From NCBI GenBank assembly GCA_020054035.1, contig JAGVLY010000024.1, positions 1 through 32,034 on the forward strand: a stretch of DNA of 32,034 nucleotides, given 5' to 3'. The notes below the pieces were generated by a model, which ran no database searches, was not told the DNA's origin, and worked only from the letters and a program-made list of their open reading frames with translations. A program made the translations under genes and the position numbers. Shown one piece after another: positions 8,701 through 15,484 of this stretch. Each line of letters opens with the position of its first letter. The first letter of the stretch is position 1. The DNA is from Bacteroidia bacterium. GTDB taxonomy: Bacteria; Bacteroidota; Bacteroidia; SXHM01.

Positions 8701-10127
8701 CGGAGAACCAAAATTCATTGGCAGAGATCATTCGCGGAAGATTGGAAATACTCGGGCCGGTAACGGCTTCATCTGTTGCTGAGACAATGGCGTTACCATT
8801 GACTGATGTGGATTTAGCATTGAGTGTTTTAGAAAATGAAGGGTTTGTTTTTCGGGGACAATTCAATCCCGATGAACCGGAGTTAGAGTGGTGCGAGCGC
8901 AGATTATTAGCCCGTATCCACCGCTATACCTTGAAGAAACTGCGCAGCGAAGTGCAGCCGGTGAATGCAGCAGACTTTATGCGTTTCCTGTTTCAGTGGC
9001 AGCAGGTGGAAACAGGCACACAGAGCGAAGGTCCGCAAGCTTTGAAAAAAGTATTGGAACAATTAGAAGGCTACGAAGCGCAGGCAGCAGCATGGGAAAG
9101 CGATATTCTTGCTGCACGTGTAAATGATTACGACCATCACTGGCTGGATGTGCTTTGTCTTTCGGGGAAATTTGCATGGGGAAGGTTCAGAATAAACAAT
9201 AACAGCAAAAATTCAGGGCCGGTAAAAACCACACCTATCTCTATTGTTTCGCGCCCTGCGCTGGGTATCTGGAAAGCAGAAAGCAATGTCGAAAAACCTT
9301 TTGAGCTTTCTCATAACTCAAAGAAAATACAGGAAGTGCTTGCACAATACGGTGCTATGTTCTTCAATGAAATAACTGAAAAGACAGGCTTGATGCGTGG
9401 ACAAACAGAAGAAGCGATGAACGAATTGGTATCGTGCGGGCTGCTGACTTCTGATAGTTTCACGGGCTTGCGGGCATTGCTGCTTCCCGCGAAATACAGC
9501 ACACAGGCGGGAAGGACAAAAAATAATATTGTGTTTACGATGGAACAGGCGGGGAGATGGAGTAGCTTAAGCCTCACCCCTAACCCCTCTCCGAAGGAGA
9601 GGGGAACAGAGCAAGAAAGTAAACGTGCTCTGGAGATGATTGCGCGAACCTTGCTGAAAAGATATGGTGTGGTATTCAGAAGATTGGCAGAGAAAGAAAA
9701 CCTTACTCCACGATGGAGAGAGTTGATAAAGATCTACCGCCTGATGGAAGCACGGGGAGAGATACGCGGTGGACGCTTTGTTGAAGGGATGTACGGTGAA
9801 CAGTTTGCCCTGCCTGAAACAATAGCACTCTTACGCAAAATAAGAAAGGACGAAAAATCAGGAAGATTGATCTCCATAAGTGCTAGTGACCCGCTAAATT
9901 TAACAGGAGTAATTACTCCCGGCAAAAGAGTTTCAGCACTTTACGGAAACCGCATTCTGTTTATGGATGGTATTGCGGTTGCTGTGAAAGACGGAAAAGA
10001 AATTGCACTGCTGCCCGCTGCTGACATTGATGCGTTGAAAGGCCGTGAGTGGCAAGTGCGCCAGGCATTGGTGCAACGGAATATTCCACCAAGACTGAGG
10101 GCTTATCTGGGGAAAGGGATTGGGTGA
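5760..10127 (+). CDS. lhr: Lhr-type superfamily 2 DNA helicase (large helicase-related protein)
   Basis: An ATP-dependent 3'-5' helicase of the Lhr family, implicated in DNA repair. At 1455 residues it is the long form, close to the length of E. coli Lhr, not the shorter ligase-associated form. Motifs: Q-motif [10 protein letters not shown] (18-27), Walker A APTGSGKT (40-47), motif II DEIH (165-168), motif III SAT (200-202), ELGIDIG (331-337) and motif [10 protein letters not shown] (356-363). Winged-helix and beta-rich Lhr core regions follow to about residue 870, then the Lhr C-terminal region ([18 protein letters not shown] and onward). Two dispersed palindromic DNA repeats lie in frame, adding [11 protein letters not shown] (956-966) and [11 protein letters not shown] (1272-1282); the frame stays open through both. 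The gene is monocistronic by spacing, with the restriction-modification island immediately downstream. Confidence 0.95.
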   Translation: MSLFHPTVEFWFAKNLGEPTEVQRLAWKEIKAGNNTLIAAPTGSGKTLAAFLSAIDDLVKQSLEFRLENATQVVYISPLKALSNDIERNLNVPLSGIQKELEEQGLFPPGIRVSVRTGDTPQAERIGMIKNPPHILVTTPESLYLMLTSVNGRKILSTVKTVIVDEIHALVGDKRGSHLALSLERLEVLTKNRLRRIGISATQKPIEQVAEFLTGTHGKEYPAVIVNAGHRRKLDLAIEVPPSPLTAVMANEVWGEIYQKLEELILSHKTTLIFVNTRRLAERLAHTLTERLGEDAVTAHHGSMSKDHRFDAEQRLKNGSLRALVATASLELGIDIGSVDLVCQVGSPRSIAAFLQRVGRSGHSVKGTPKGRLFPLNLDELAESVAILDAVKRGELDKIIIPDKPLDILAQQLVAEVSCDEYKEDDLFELVKKAYPYRNLERKEFDEIVTMLSDGFATKRGRRSAYLHRDMVNDTLRARKGAKLTAIVSGGAIPDNFDYDVILEPSGTYLGTLNEDFAIESMAGDIFQLGNSSWRILNVETGKVRVEDAGGMAPTIPFWLGEAPGRTVELSQAVSRLRAEISEKLGSNHDLQLEETSKALTEELGLSSSASEQLVNFYASAQAALGVMPTQETLVMERFFDEAGDMHLVIHSPFGSRMNRAWGLSLRKRFCKKFNFELQAAATEDAIILSLGSTHSFPLEEVFQYLNAQTVRTVLIQALLDSPMFEIRWRWNASRALAVLRRRAGKKVPPQIQRMNSEDLIALVFPDQLACFENIQGEREVPDHPLVNQTIHDCLYEAMDIERLENLLRSIKAGELNLVAKDLKEPSPFAHGILNARPYAFLDDAPLEERRTNAVRNRRWMDPEQAKDLGKLDEAAIEAVKKEAFPEAENYDELHDALVLSGFITEKEGEENNWKKYFEELVIAKRATVLHFQHIRLWVAVERVPQLAKVYSLNMLSPFGGAGGGFNPLVTIPEKIQSAFPENQNSLAEIIRGRLEILGPVTASSVAETMALPLTDVDLALSVLENEGFVFRGQFNPDEPELEWCERRLLARIHRYTLKKLRSEVQPVNAADFMRFLFQWQQVETGTQSEGPQALKKVLEQLEGYEAQAAAWESDILAARVNDYDHHWLDVLCLSGKFAWGRFRINNNSKNSGPVKTTPISIVSRPALGIWKAESNVEKPFELSHNSKKIQEVLAQYGAMFFNEITEKTGLMRGQTEEAMNELVSCGLLTSDSFTGLRALLLPAKYSTQAGRTKNNIVFTMEQAGRWSSLSLTPNPSPKERGTEQESKRALEMIARTLLKRYGVVFRRLAEKENLTPRWRELIKIYRLMEARGEIRGGRFVEGMYGEQFALPETIALLRKIRKDEKSGRLISISASDPLNLTGVITPGKRVSALYGNRILFMDGIAVAVKDGKEIALLPAADIDALKGREWQVRQALVQRNIPPRLRAYLGKGIG
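8625..8656. repeat. In-frame dispersed palindromic repeat A inside lhr
   Basis: The sequence holds a perfect 7-bp hairpin CTCCCCC-TTT-GGGGGAG (8627-8643) followed by CCGGAGGGGGC. From memory this is a frequent dispersed motif in environmental Bacteroidota genomes. Here it is read as the Gly-rich peptide [11 protein letters not shown], unlike the surrounding helicase sequence. Confidence 0.75.
9572..9606. repeat. In-frame dispersed palindromic repeat B inside lhr
   Basis: A perfect 9-bp hairpin CCCCTCTCC-GAA-GGAGAGGGG (9584-9604) is preceded by CCTCACCCCTAA. It is translated as [11 protein letters not shown], a peptide I recall from spurious ORFs overlapping this repeat family in many genomes. 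It probably sits in an exposed loop between C-terminal Lhr domains. Confidence 0.8.
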
Positions 10128-10137
10128 ACACAAAATG

Positions 10138-10166
10138 TTGCTAAAAACATATTTTTCCTAATATTG
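10138..10166 (+). promoter_or_regulatory. Candidate promoter of the restriction-modification island
   Basis: A TTG (10138-10140) and TAATATTG (10159-10166, one mismatch to TAnnTTTG) are separated by 18 nt. They lie 27 nt before the GTG start of the methyltransferase, which suggests the island carries its own promoter. Confidence 0.45.
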
Positions 10167-10193
10167 CAGACTTAACTAATCTTAGTTATAATA

Positions 10194-11279
10194 GTGTCCA
10201 ATAAATTAAACTATAAAGCAGTCGATTTCTTCTGTGGGGGTGGTGGGATGAGCTACGGCATGCAGCAAGCAGGAATTGAAGTTCTCGCAGGAATTGATTA
10301 TGAGCCAACTTGTAAGGAGACATATGAAGCAAACATTAAAAACGCTGAATTTATTTTAGCAGATGTTTTCAATTTGTCAGAAAAAAGTCTTCAAAAAAAA
10401 TTAAATCTCAAAAAAAATGACAATGAACTAATTTTAATTGGCTGTAGTCCCTGCCAGTTTTGGAGCATCATCAATACAGACAAAAATAAATCAGAAAAAT
10501 CTAAAAACCTTCTTGTGGAATTTAGACGATTTGTTGAATATCTAAAACCTGGATATGTTGTTGTAGAAAATGTCCCTGGCGTTTTAAGGAAAAAAGAAGA
10601 AAGCGGATTAGCGTCATTCATAAATTGGTTAGAAGAAGAAAGAAACGGCTACAAAGTTCATTTTGATGTTCACAATGTTAGCGAATATGGAGTTGCTCAA
10701 AACAGAAAACGATTTACATTAATTGCAAACAGAGTTTCGAACGAGGAAATAATCCCATTAAAAAAAGCGGGAGAAAAATTGGCTGTAAAAGATGTGATAG
10801 GTACAGAAAATGGTTTTCCACGAATAGATGCAGGACACAAGGATGATAGTGATTTTCTACATACAGTTCCTTCTATTAGTCAAATCAACAAAGAAAGATT
10901 ACGATTAGTAAAAAAAGATGGTGGTAATCGTTTTGGTTTTGCAAAAAATAAAAGACTGCAATTAAAATGTTTTGTTGACAGAGACGATTCTTTCAAAGAC
11001 ACTTTCGGCAGATTATGGTGGAATAAACCTTCTCCAACTATCACAACAAAATTTTCCAGTATTTCAAATGGACGATTTGTTCATCCCGATGAAGACAGAG
11101 CATTGTCCTTGCGAGAAGGTGCATCATTACAATCATTTCCTAAAAGCTATAAATTTTATGGTAGCAGCGTTTCTTCTATTGCACGAATTATCGGCAATGC
11201 TGTTCCGCCTGAATACGCCAAGCAAATTGGTTTAGCAATCTTAACAAACACTAAAAATGCAAGAAGAAGTAAAAAATGA
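10194..11279 (+). CDS. DNA (cytosine-5-)-methyltransferase of a restriction-modification system
   Basis: Transfers a methyl group from SAM to C5 of cytosine in a specific DNA sequence. The start is GTG at 10194, which leaves motif I complete. Motifs in order: I DFFCGGGGMS (11-20), IV GCSPCQFW with catalytic Cys87, VI ENV (125-127), VIII QNRKR (169-173), a variable region acting as target-recognition domain, then SPTITTK, LREGASLQSFP and GNAVPPEYAKQIG (IX-X). At 361 residues it is a normal size for a type II C5 methylase. The recognition sequence cannot be read from the protein. Its 3' end overlaps the next gene by 23 nt, implying translational coupling. Both genes are more A-rich than their neighbours, consistent with horizontal acquisition. 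No separate restriction endonuclease gene is present, so the partner ATPase-nuclease is the likely effector. Confidence 0.95.
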   Translation: MSNKLNYKAVDFFCGGGGMSYGMQQAGIEVLAGIDYEPTCKETYEANIKNAEFILADVFNLSEKSLQKKLNLKKNDNELILIGCSPCQFWSIINTDKNKSEKSKNLLVEFRRFVEYLKPGYVVVENVPGVLRKKEESGLASFINWLEEERNGYKVHFDVHNVSEYGVAQNRKRFTLIANRVSNEEIIPLKKAGEKLAVKDVIGTENGFPRIDAGHKDDSDFLHTVPSISQINKERLRLVKKDGGNRFGFAKNKRLQLKCFVDRDDSFKDTFGRLWWNKPSPTITTKFSSISNGRFVHPDEDRALSLREGASLQSFPKSYKFYGSSVSSIARIIGNAVPPEYAKQIGLAILTNTKNARRSKK

Positions 11280-13158
11280 AGTTTTAGAAATGAAGTTTGA
11301 CCCAAATACAATCGAGCATTTGGGCATACATCAATATTCAACTTTACCACCTGTAATTGCAGAATTAGTATCAAACTCCTATGACGCAGAAGCGGAAGCT
11401 GTAACTATTTATTTAGTTGACAATGGAGATAAAGAAATTACCATTGAAGACAATGGGCACGGGATGACCTTTAATGAGATCAACACAAACTTTCTCTTAA
11501 TAGGCAGAAATAGAAGACACAAGGAGGGCAAACAGAAAAGCAAAAATGATAAACGGCTTGTGATTGGCAAAAAGGGAATTGGCAAACTTTCATTCTTTGG
11601 TATTGCGGGAACAATTGAAGTTGAAACTATTCAAAACTATGTTTTAAATAGCTTCAAAATGGACTGGGATGACTTGAAAAAATTTGGAGAAGAAGATAAA
11701 ACATACACTCCAACGATTTTAAAGAAAGATGAAACAGTTGAGAAGAAACAAGGAACTACAATACGTTTAAAAAATATCAAAAGAAAAACCGCATTTCTTC
11801 CTAAGGATTTAGCGTATTCATTATCTAAAACTTTCACAGTATTTGACGAGCCAGACTTTAAGGTTAAAATAATTCACAACAACGAACCAGATAACGCAAC
11901 CGATGTAACTAACTCTCTTAAGTATTCAGGAATTACAAAACTGCATACATGGAAATTTCCAATAGTATTGAATCCAACAGGGTATGAATATGCCGACAAA
12001 ATCAATGGCGAAATTATTGCAGGAGTTGAAACTGTGCCTTCCTCTCTGAAAGGTGTAGCACTATTTTCAAGAGGTAAATTAGTAAACGAGCATAGTTTTT
12101 ATGATTTATCCGCATCAAGTTTTGGATACGATTACATTTCAGGATGGCTAAATGTTGATTTCATTGACGACTGGAAAAAAGAAGTCATTTCCACCAATCG
12201 CAAATCATTGATTTGGGAGGATGATGATGCTTCAAATTTGAAAAATTATTTAGCCTCAATAATTCCAACTTTCTATAACGAACAACGAGAGAAAAGAGAG
12301 GAAAAAGTTTTAGCAGACTTTAAAACTGAAACTGGAGAGGACATTCCTAAATGGTTAGAATCCCTACCATCACACGAAAATAAACTTGCAGACAAAATTG
12401 TCAAGACAATTTTTAAGAGTGAAATTGAATCGGGAAAAAGAGTTGAACTTATCAAATATGTTAAAGACTCTTTTCAATTTGAAGCATTCAAAGAGTTTGC
12501 AAGTGAACTTGAAGACCTTGAGCAAATAGATACAGCAAGTTTAATTCGCTTAATGAAGGAGTGGGAATTAATTGAAGCAAAAGAAATGTGCAAAATCGCT
12601 ATTGGGCGAATAGAAACAATAAACACTTTTGAAAAGCACATCAAAAATAAAGTGAATGAAGTTCCTACAATGAGTGATTTCTTGAAAAAATTCGCTTGGA
12701 TATTAGACCCAAGAATTCAAGAATTTGAAAATGAAATTTACTATTCTCAATTACTGAAAGAGAAGTATGCAGATGACAAGATTGCGTTCAGAGAATATTA
12801 CGAAGCTGAAGCCATAAATAGACGAATTGATTTTTTATGTATGGGGCTTGCAAGTAACTATTTCATAATTGAACTAAAAAAACCAGAGTTTGTAATTCGA
12901 GAAAAAGATATTAGGCAAGCCGCAGATTACAGGTCATTTATTGAATCTCATTTCGGAAACGAGCCACAGACTATAAAATCGGTTGTTGCTTATGTAATTA
13001 CAGGTTCAATAGACGGAGACAGGCTTGCAGTAGCTGCAATGAAAACATACGAAAAGGCTAACGAAGTTTATGTTCGGACATACCACGAACTTTTACGAAA
13101 TGCAAGAAATTATCATACGGAGTTTATTAAAAAGTATGAGCAGACACAGGTAAAGTAA
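11257..13158 (+). CDS. GHKL (MutL/MORC-like) ATPase with C-terminal PD-(D/E)XK-type nuclease domain, R-M effector
   Basis: Residues 1-200 form a GHKL ATPase (HSP90/MutL/MORC class): N-box ELVSNSYDA (36-44), G1 DNGHG (65-69) and G2 GKKGIGK (104-110). Residues about 200-345 (TIRLKNIKR, KGVALFSRGKLVNEHSF, STNRKSLIW) fit the transducer region of this class. A helical segment follows. The last 120 residues contain RRIDFLCMG and YFIIELKKP, giving D525 and E539-x-K541 of a PD-(D/E)XK nuclease, plus Q554-x-x-x-Y558. This assignment is from visible motifs only. MORC-like GHKL ATPases encoded beside DNA methylases are described in bacterial restriction-modification systems, so the likely role is ATP-driven restriction of unmodified DNA. 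It overlaps the methylase gene and ends the two-gene island. No other endonuclease is nearby. Confidence 0.85.
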   Translation: MQEEVKNEVLEMKFDPNTIEHLGIHQYSTLPPVIAELVSNSYDAEAEAVTIYLVDNGDKEITIEDNGHGMTFNEINTNFLLIGRNRRHKEGKQKSKNDKRLVIGKKGIGKLSFFGIAGTIEVETIQNYVLNSFKMDWDDLKKFGEEDKTYTPTILKKDETVEKKQGTTIRLKNIKRKTAFLPKDLAYSLSKTFTVFDEPDFKVKIIHNNEPDNATDVTNSLKYSGITKLHTWKFPIVLNPTGYEYADKINGEIIAGVETVPSSLKGVALFSRGKLVNEHSFYDLSASSFGYDYISGWLNVDFIDDWKKEVISTNRKSLIWEDDDASNLKNYLASIIPTFYNEQREKREEKVLADFKTETGEDIPKWLESLPSHENKLADKIVKTIFKSEIESGKRVELIKYVKDSFQFEAFKEFASELEDLEQIDTASLIRLMKEWELIEAKEMCKIAIGRIETINTFEKHIKNKVNEVPTMSDFLKKFAWILDPRIQEFENEIYYSQLLKEKYADDKIAFREYYEAEAINRRIDFLCMGLASNYFIIELKKPEFVIREKDIRQAADYRSFIESHFGNEPQTIKSVVAYVITGSIDGDRLAVAAMKTYEKANEVYVRTYHELLRNARNYHTEFIKKYEQTQVK

Positions 13159-13205
13159 TTTGCTTTACAAATAAGTTATTTTTTCGTCTTAGATAAACTA
13201 TTTCT

Positions 13206-13223
13206 TATGTATCTTGCTACATA
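13206..13223. promoter_or_regulatory. Short inverted repeat between the R-M island and the MazG-like gene
   Basis: TATGTA (13206-13211) and TACATA (13218-13223) flank a 6-nt spacer. It could be an operator-like dyad; the stem is too short and has no T-tract for a terminator. A TATATTTA at 13250-13257, one mismatch from the -7 consensus, follows just before the next gene. Confidence 0.25.
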
Positions 13224-13265
13224 CCAGAGAGTCCAAAATCCTCGTTTATTATATTTAACATTAAA

Positions 13266-13601
13266 ATGGATTTCAAAGAAATAGAACAAAAGATACTCAA
13301 CTTTCGTGATGAGCGCAACTGGCAGCAGTTTCATCAGATAAAAGATTTACTGCTGGGGCTTAATATTGAAGTGGGCGAATTGCAGGAACTGCATTTATGG
13401 AAAACCGAACAACAACAAACCGAGATAGACCGCGAAAAGATAAAAGACGAACTGGCTGACATTTCTATCTTTCTTATTTACATCAGCAAGCATTATAACA
13501 TTGACCTTAGCGAAGCCATTGCGGCCAAGCTGGAAAAGAACGCAGCAAAATACCCGGTGGAGAAAAGCAGAAATTCAAATAAGAAATACAATGAGTTGTA
13601 G
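13266..13601 (+). CDS. MazG-like all-alpha nucleoside triphosphate pyrophosphohydrolase
   Basis: A 111-residue protein of the MazG-like/dCTPP1-type all-alpha NTP pyrophosphatase family, which hydrolyses (d)NTPs to the monophosphate and pyrophosphate with Mg2+. The metal-binding pattern is EVGELQE (about residues 36-42) plus KDELADISIFLIYI (about 59-72), giving the ExxE and ExxD acidic pairs. WQQFHQIKDLLLGLN is the usual N-terminal helix. The single-domain size matches the small housekeeping subgroup. It is 9 nt upstream of the RsmH-family gene, so co-transcription is likely. Known relatives prefer dCTP and 5-modified dCTP, which is interesting beside a cytosine methylase, but the codon use resembles the downstream chromosome and not the island. 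Confidence 0.85.
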   Translation: MDFKEIEQKILNFRDERNWQQFHQIKDLLLGLNIEVGELQELHLWKTEQQQTEIDREKIKDELADISIFLIYISKHYNIDLSEAIAAKLEKNAAKYPVEKSRNSNKKYNEL

Positions 13602-13610
13602 CAAGAAGTA

Positions 13611-14660
13611 ATGGACAACGAGCAATCAAAACCACCGCGCAGAATTCGCTACAAAGGAACACACCCGAAAACCTTTAAAGAAAAATACAAGGAGTTGCAG
13701 CCCGAAAAATATGCTGCCGACATTGAAAAGGTAATGCAAAAGGGCAATACGCCTGCCGGCATGCACCGTTCCATTTGTGTAAACGAAATACTGGAATTCC
13801 TGAACATACAACCCGGACAAACAGGGCTTGATGCTACCTTAGGTTATGGCGGACACAGTTTAGAAATACTGAAACGCCTTACTCCGGGCGGACGTTTATT
13901 TGCCACAGATGTTGACCCCTTTGAATTGCCCCGCACCCGCGAAAGACTGGAAGCACTGGGCTATGGTCCTGATGTGTTATTTATCCGCAAGATGAATTTC
14001 TCGGGAATAGAACAGATTGTTTATGAATCCGGTACGTTGGATTTTGTGTTGGCCGATCTGGGTGTTTCGTCCATGCAGATAGATAATCCGGAAAGAGGTT
14101 TTTCACTAAAAGTGGAAGGCCCGCTTGACCTACGTCTAAATCCTAAAAGCGGCAATCCCGCATCACACCTGCTGAAAAGAATAAGTCAACCCCGTCTGGA
14201 AGAACTGCTGATTGAAAATTCTGATGAACCCCATGCAGCAATTATAGCAGCTGCCATAAAGAATGAAATAAATAAGAACACGCCCGTTGAAACAACCACA
14301 CAACTAAAAGCCATTATTAAAGAAGTATTACAGTTTATTCCTGCTGATGAACGCGATGAAACAATTAAGAAAACCTGTCAACGCTGCTTTCAGGCACTTC
14401 GCATCATTGTAAACGATGAGTTTGGTGTGTTAGAAAAATTCTTGGAAAAACTTCCCGCTGCACTTTCACCGGGCGGCAGAGTAGCTATACTCTCCTTTCA
14501 TTCGGGCGAAGACAGAAGAGTTAAAAAATCATTTCAACAGTTTTTCAGAGAAGGTGTTTACAGCGAAATTGCTCCCGACCCTATTCGTCCATCGGTAGAA
14601 GAAATAGGCAGCAACCCGCGTGCACGTTCAGCTAAGTTGCGCTGGGCAATAAAATTATAA
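13611..14660 (+). CDS. rsmH: RsmH/MraW-family 16S rRNA (cytosine-N4)-methyltransferase
   Basis: Methylates N4 of cytosine 1402 in 16S rRNA if it is a true orthologue. Family signatures: SAM motif GLDATLGYGGHS (about 70-81), ATDVDP, ADLGVSSMQIDNPERGFS, CQRCFQALRIIVNDE and the C-terminal LSFHSGEDRRVK. The 349 residues include an unusual N-terminal extension of about 45 residues, rich in Lys/Arg/Tyr (RIRYKGTHPKTFKEKY), before HRSICVNEIL, where typical RsmH begins HxPVLL. The gene is not in a dcw cluster: no mraZ, ftsL, ftsI or mur genes are adjacent. It may therefore be a second, divergent RsmH-like paralogue, and the gene symbol is family-level. It sits in a run with the MazG-like gene upstream and a crotonase-family gene 49 nt downstream. 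Confidence 0.85.
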   Translation: MDNEQSKPPRRIRYKGTHPKTFKEKYKELQPEKYAADIEKVMQKGNTPAGMHRSICVNEILEFLNIQPGQTGLDATLGYGGHSLEILKRLTPGGRLFATDVDPFELPRTRERLEALGYGPDVLFIRKMNFSGIEQIVYESGTLDFVLADLGVSSMQIDNPERGFSLKVEGPLDLRLNPKSGNPASHLLKRISQPRLEELLIENSDEPHAAIIAAAIKNEINKNTPVETTTQLKAIIKEVLQFIPADERDETIKKTCQRCFQALRIIVNDEFGVLEKFLEKLPAALSPGGRVAILSFHSGEDRRVKKSFQQFFREGVYSEIAPDPIRPSVEEIGSNPRARSAKLRWAIKL

Positions 14661-14709
14661 TTTCGCAACGAAAATGCAGTAATTTATTTTCTCCTTAAAC
14701 CTATTATTT

Positions 14710-15474
14710 ATGTCAGAAGAACAAGGCACAGTCACTACTGCCACTGAAAACGGGATAGCTACCATCACCTTTTATCATCCTCAAAGCAACTCATTACCAG
14801 GCGCATTGTTACGACAACTTGCTGAAGAAATAACCAACGCAGGCAACAACTCTGATGCAAAAGTGATTGTATTGAAAAGCCAAGGCGAGAAAGCCTTTTG
14901 CGCAGGTGCATCATTTGACGAACTTATTTCCATTAAAGACAGCGAAACGGGCAACTATTTTTTCTCGGGATTTGCGGCTGTTATCAATGCAATCCGCAAA
15001 GCGCCAAAGTTTGTTATTGCACGTGTGCAGGGCAAAGCAGTAGGTGGTGGCGTTGGAATTGCATCTGCAGCTGATTATACATTTGCATTAGATTCAGCTT
15101 CCGTAAAACTGAGCGAACTGGCAGTTGGTATTGGCCCATTTGTGGTAGGTCCTGCGGTAGAACGCAAGATCGGAACATCAGCATTTGTGCAGCTTTCCAT
15201 CAATGCCACCAAATGGGAAAGCGCAGCATGGGCAAAAGAAAAAGGTCTGTATGCCGAAGTATTTTCTTCCGTTGAACAAATGGATGAAGCAGTGAAATTG
15301 CTGGCTATGACCCTTTCATTCAGCAGTCCGGAAGCCATGGCAGAGCTAAAGAAAGTTGCGTGGCAAGGAACAGAGAACTGGGACAGTTTACTTTCCGAAA
15401 GAGCAGCCATCAGCGGCAGACTGGTACTTTCAGATTTTACAAAAGACGCTATCAATAAATTCAAACAAAAATAA
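14710..15474 (+). CDS. Enoyl-CoA hydratase/isomerase (crotonase) family protein
   Basis: A 254-residue crotonase-fold enzyme acting on a CoA thioester. The two oxyanion-hole segments are visible: KAFCAGASFDEL (about 61-72) and GKAVGGGVGIASAADYTFA (about 106-124). Position KLSELAVGIGPFVVGPAV is where crotonases carry the catalytic glutamates. Glu is present in SELAVG, but the second one in the GxxP region is not evident, so hydratase versus isomerase or other chemistry is open. The gene lies 49 nt after rsmH and 10 nt before the MORN-protein gene. This context does not name a pathway; a role in fatty-acid or branched-chain amino-acid breakdown is only plausible. Confidence 0.85.
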   Translation: MSEEQGTVTTATENGIATITFYHPQSNSLPGALLRQLAEEITNAGNNSDAKVIVLKSQGEKAFCAGASFDELISIKDSETGNYFFSGFAAVINAIRKAPKFVIARVQGKAVGGGVGIASAADYTFALDSASVKLSELAVGIGPFVVGPAVERKIGTSAFVQLSINATKWESAAWAKEKGLYAEVFSSVEQMDEAVKLLAMTLSFSSPEAMAELKKVAWQGTENWDSLLSERAAISGRLVLSDFTKDAINKFKQK

Positions 15475-15484
15475 AATAGTTACG

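Noticed and set aside
8625-9606. Palindromes in lhr as signs of assembly error or frameshift
   Set aside because: The reading frame stays open and helicase C-terminal sequence continues on both sides of each repeat.
5981-9925. Many 60-164-residue antisense ORFs across lhr
   Set aside because: Shadows of a gene with intact helicase motifs across its full length.
10128-13265. R-M island as a transposon or integrated element with flanking direct repeats
   Set aside because: No transposase, integrase or flanking direct repeat could be seen on inspection; mobility rests only on composition and gene type.
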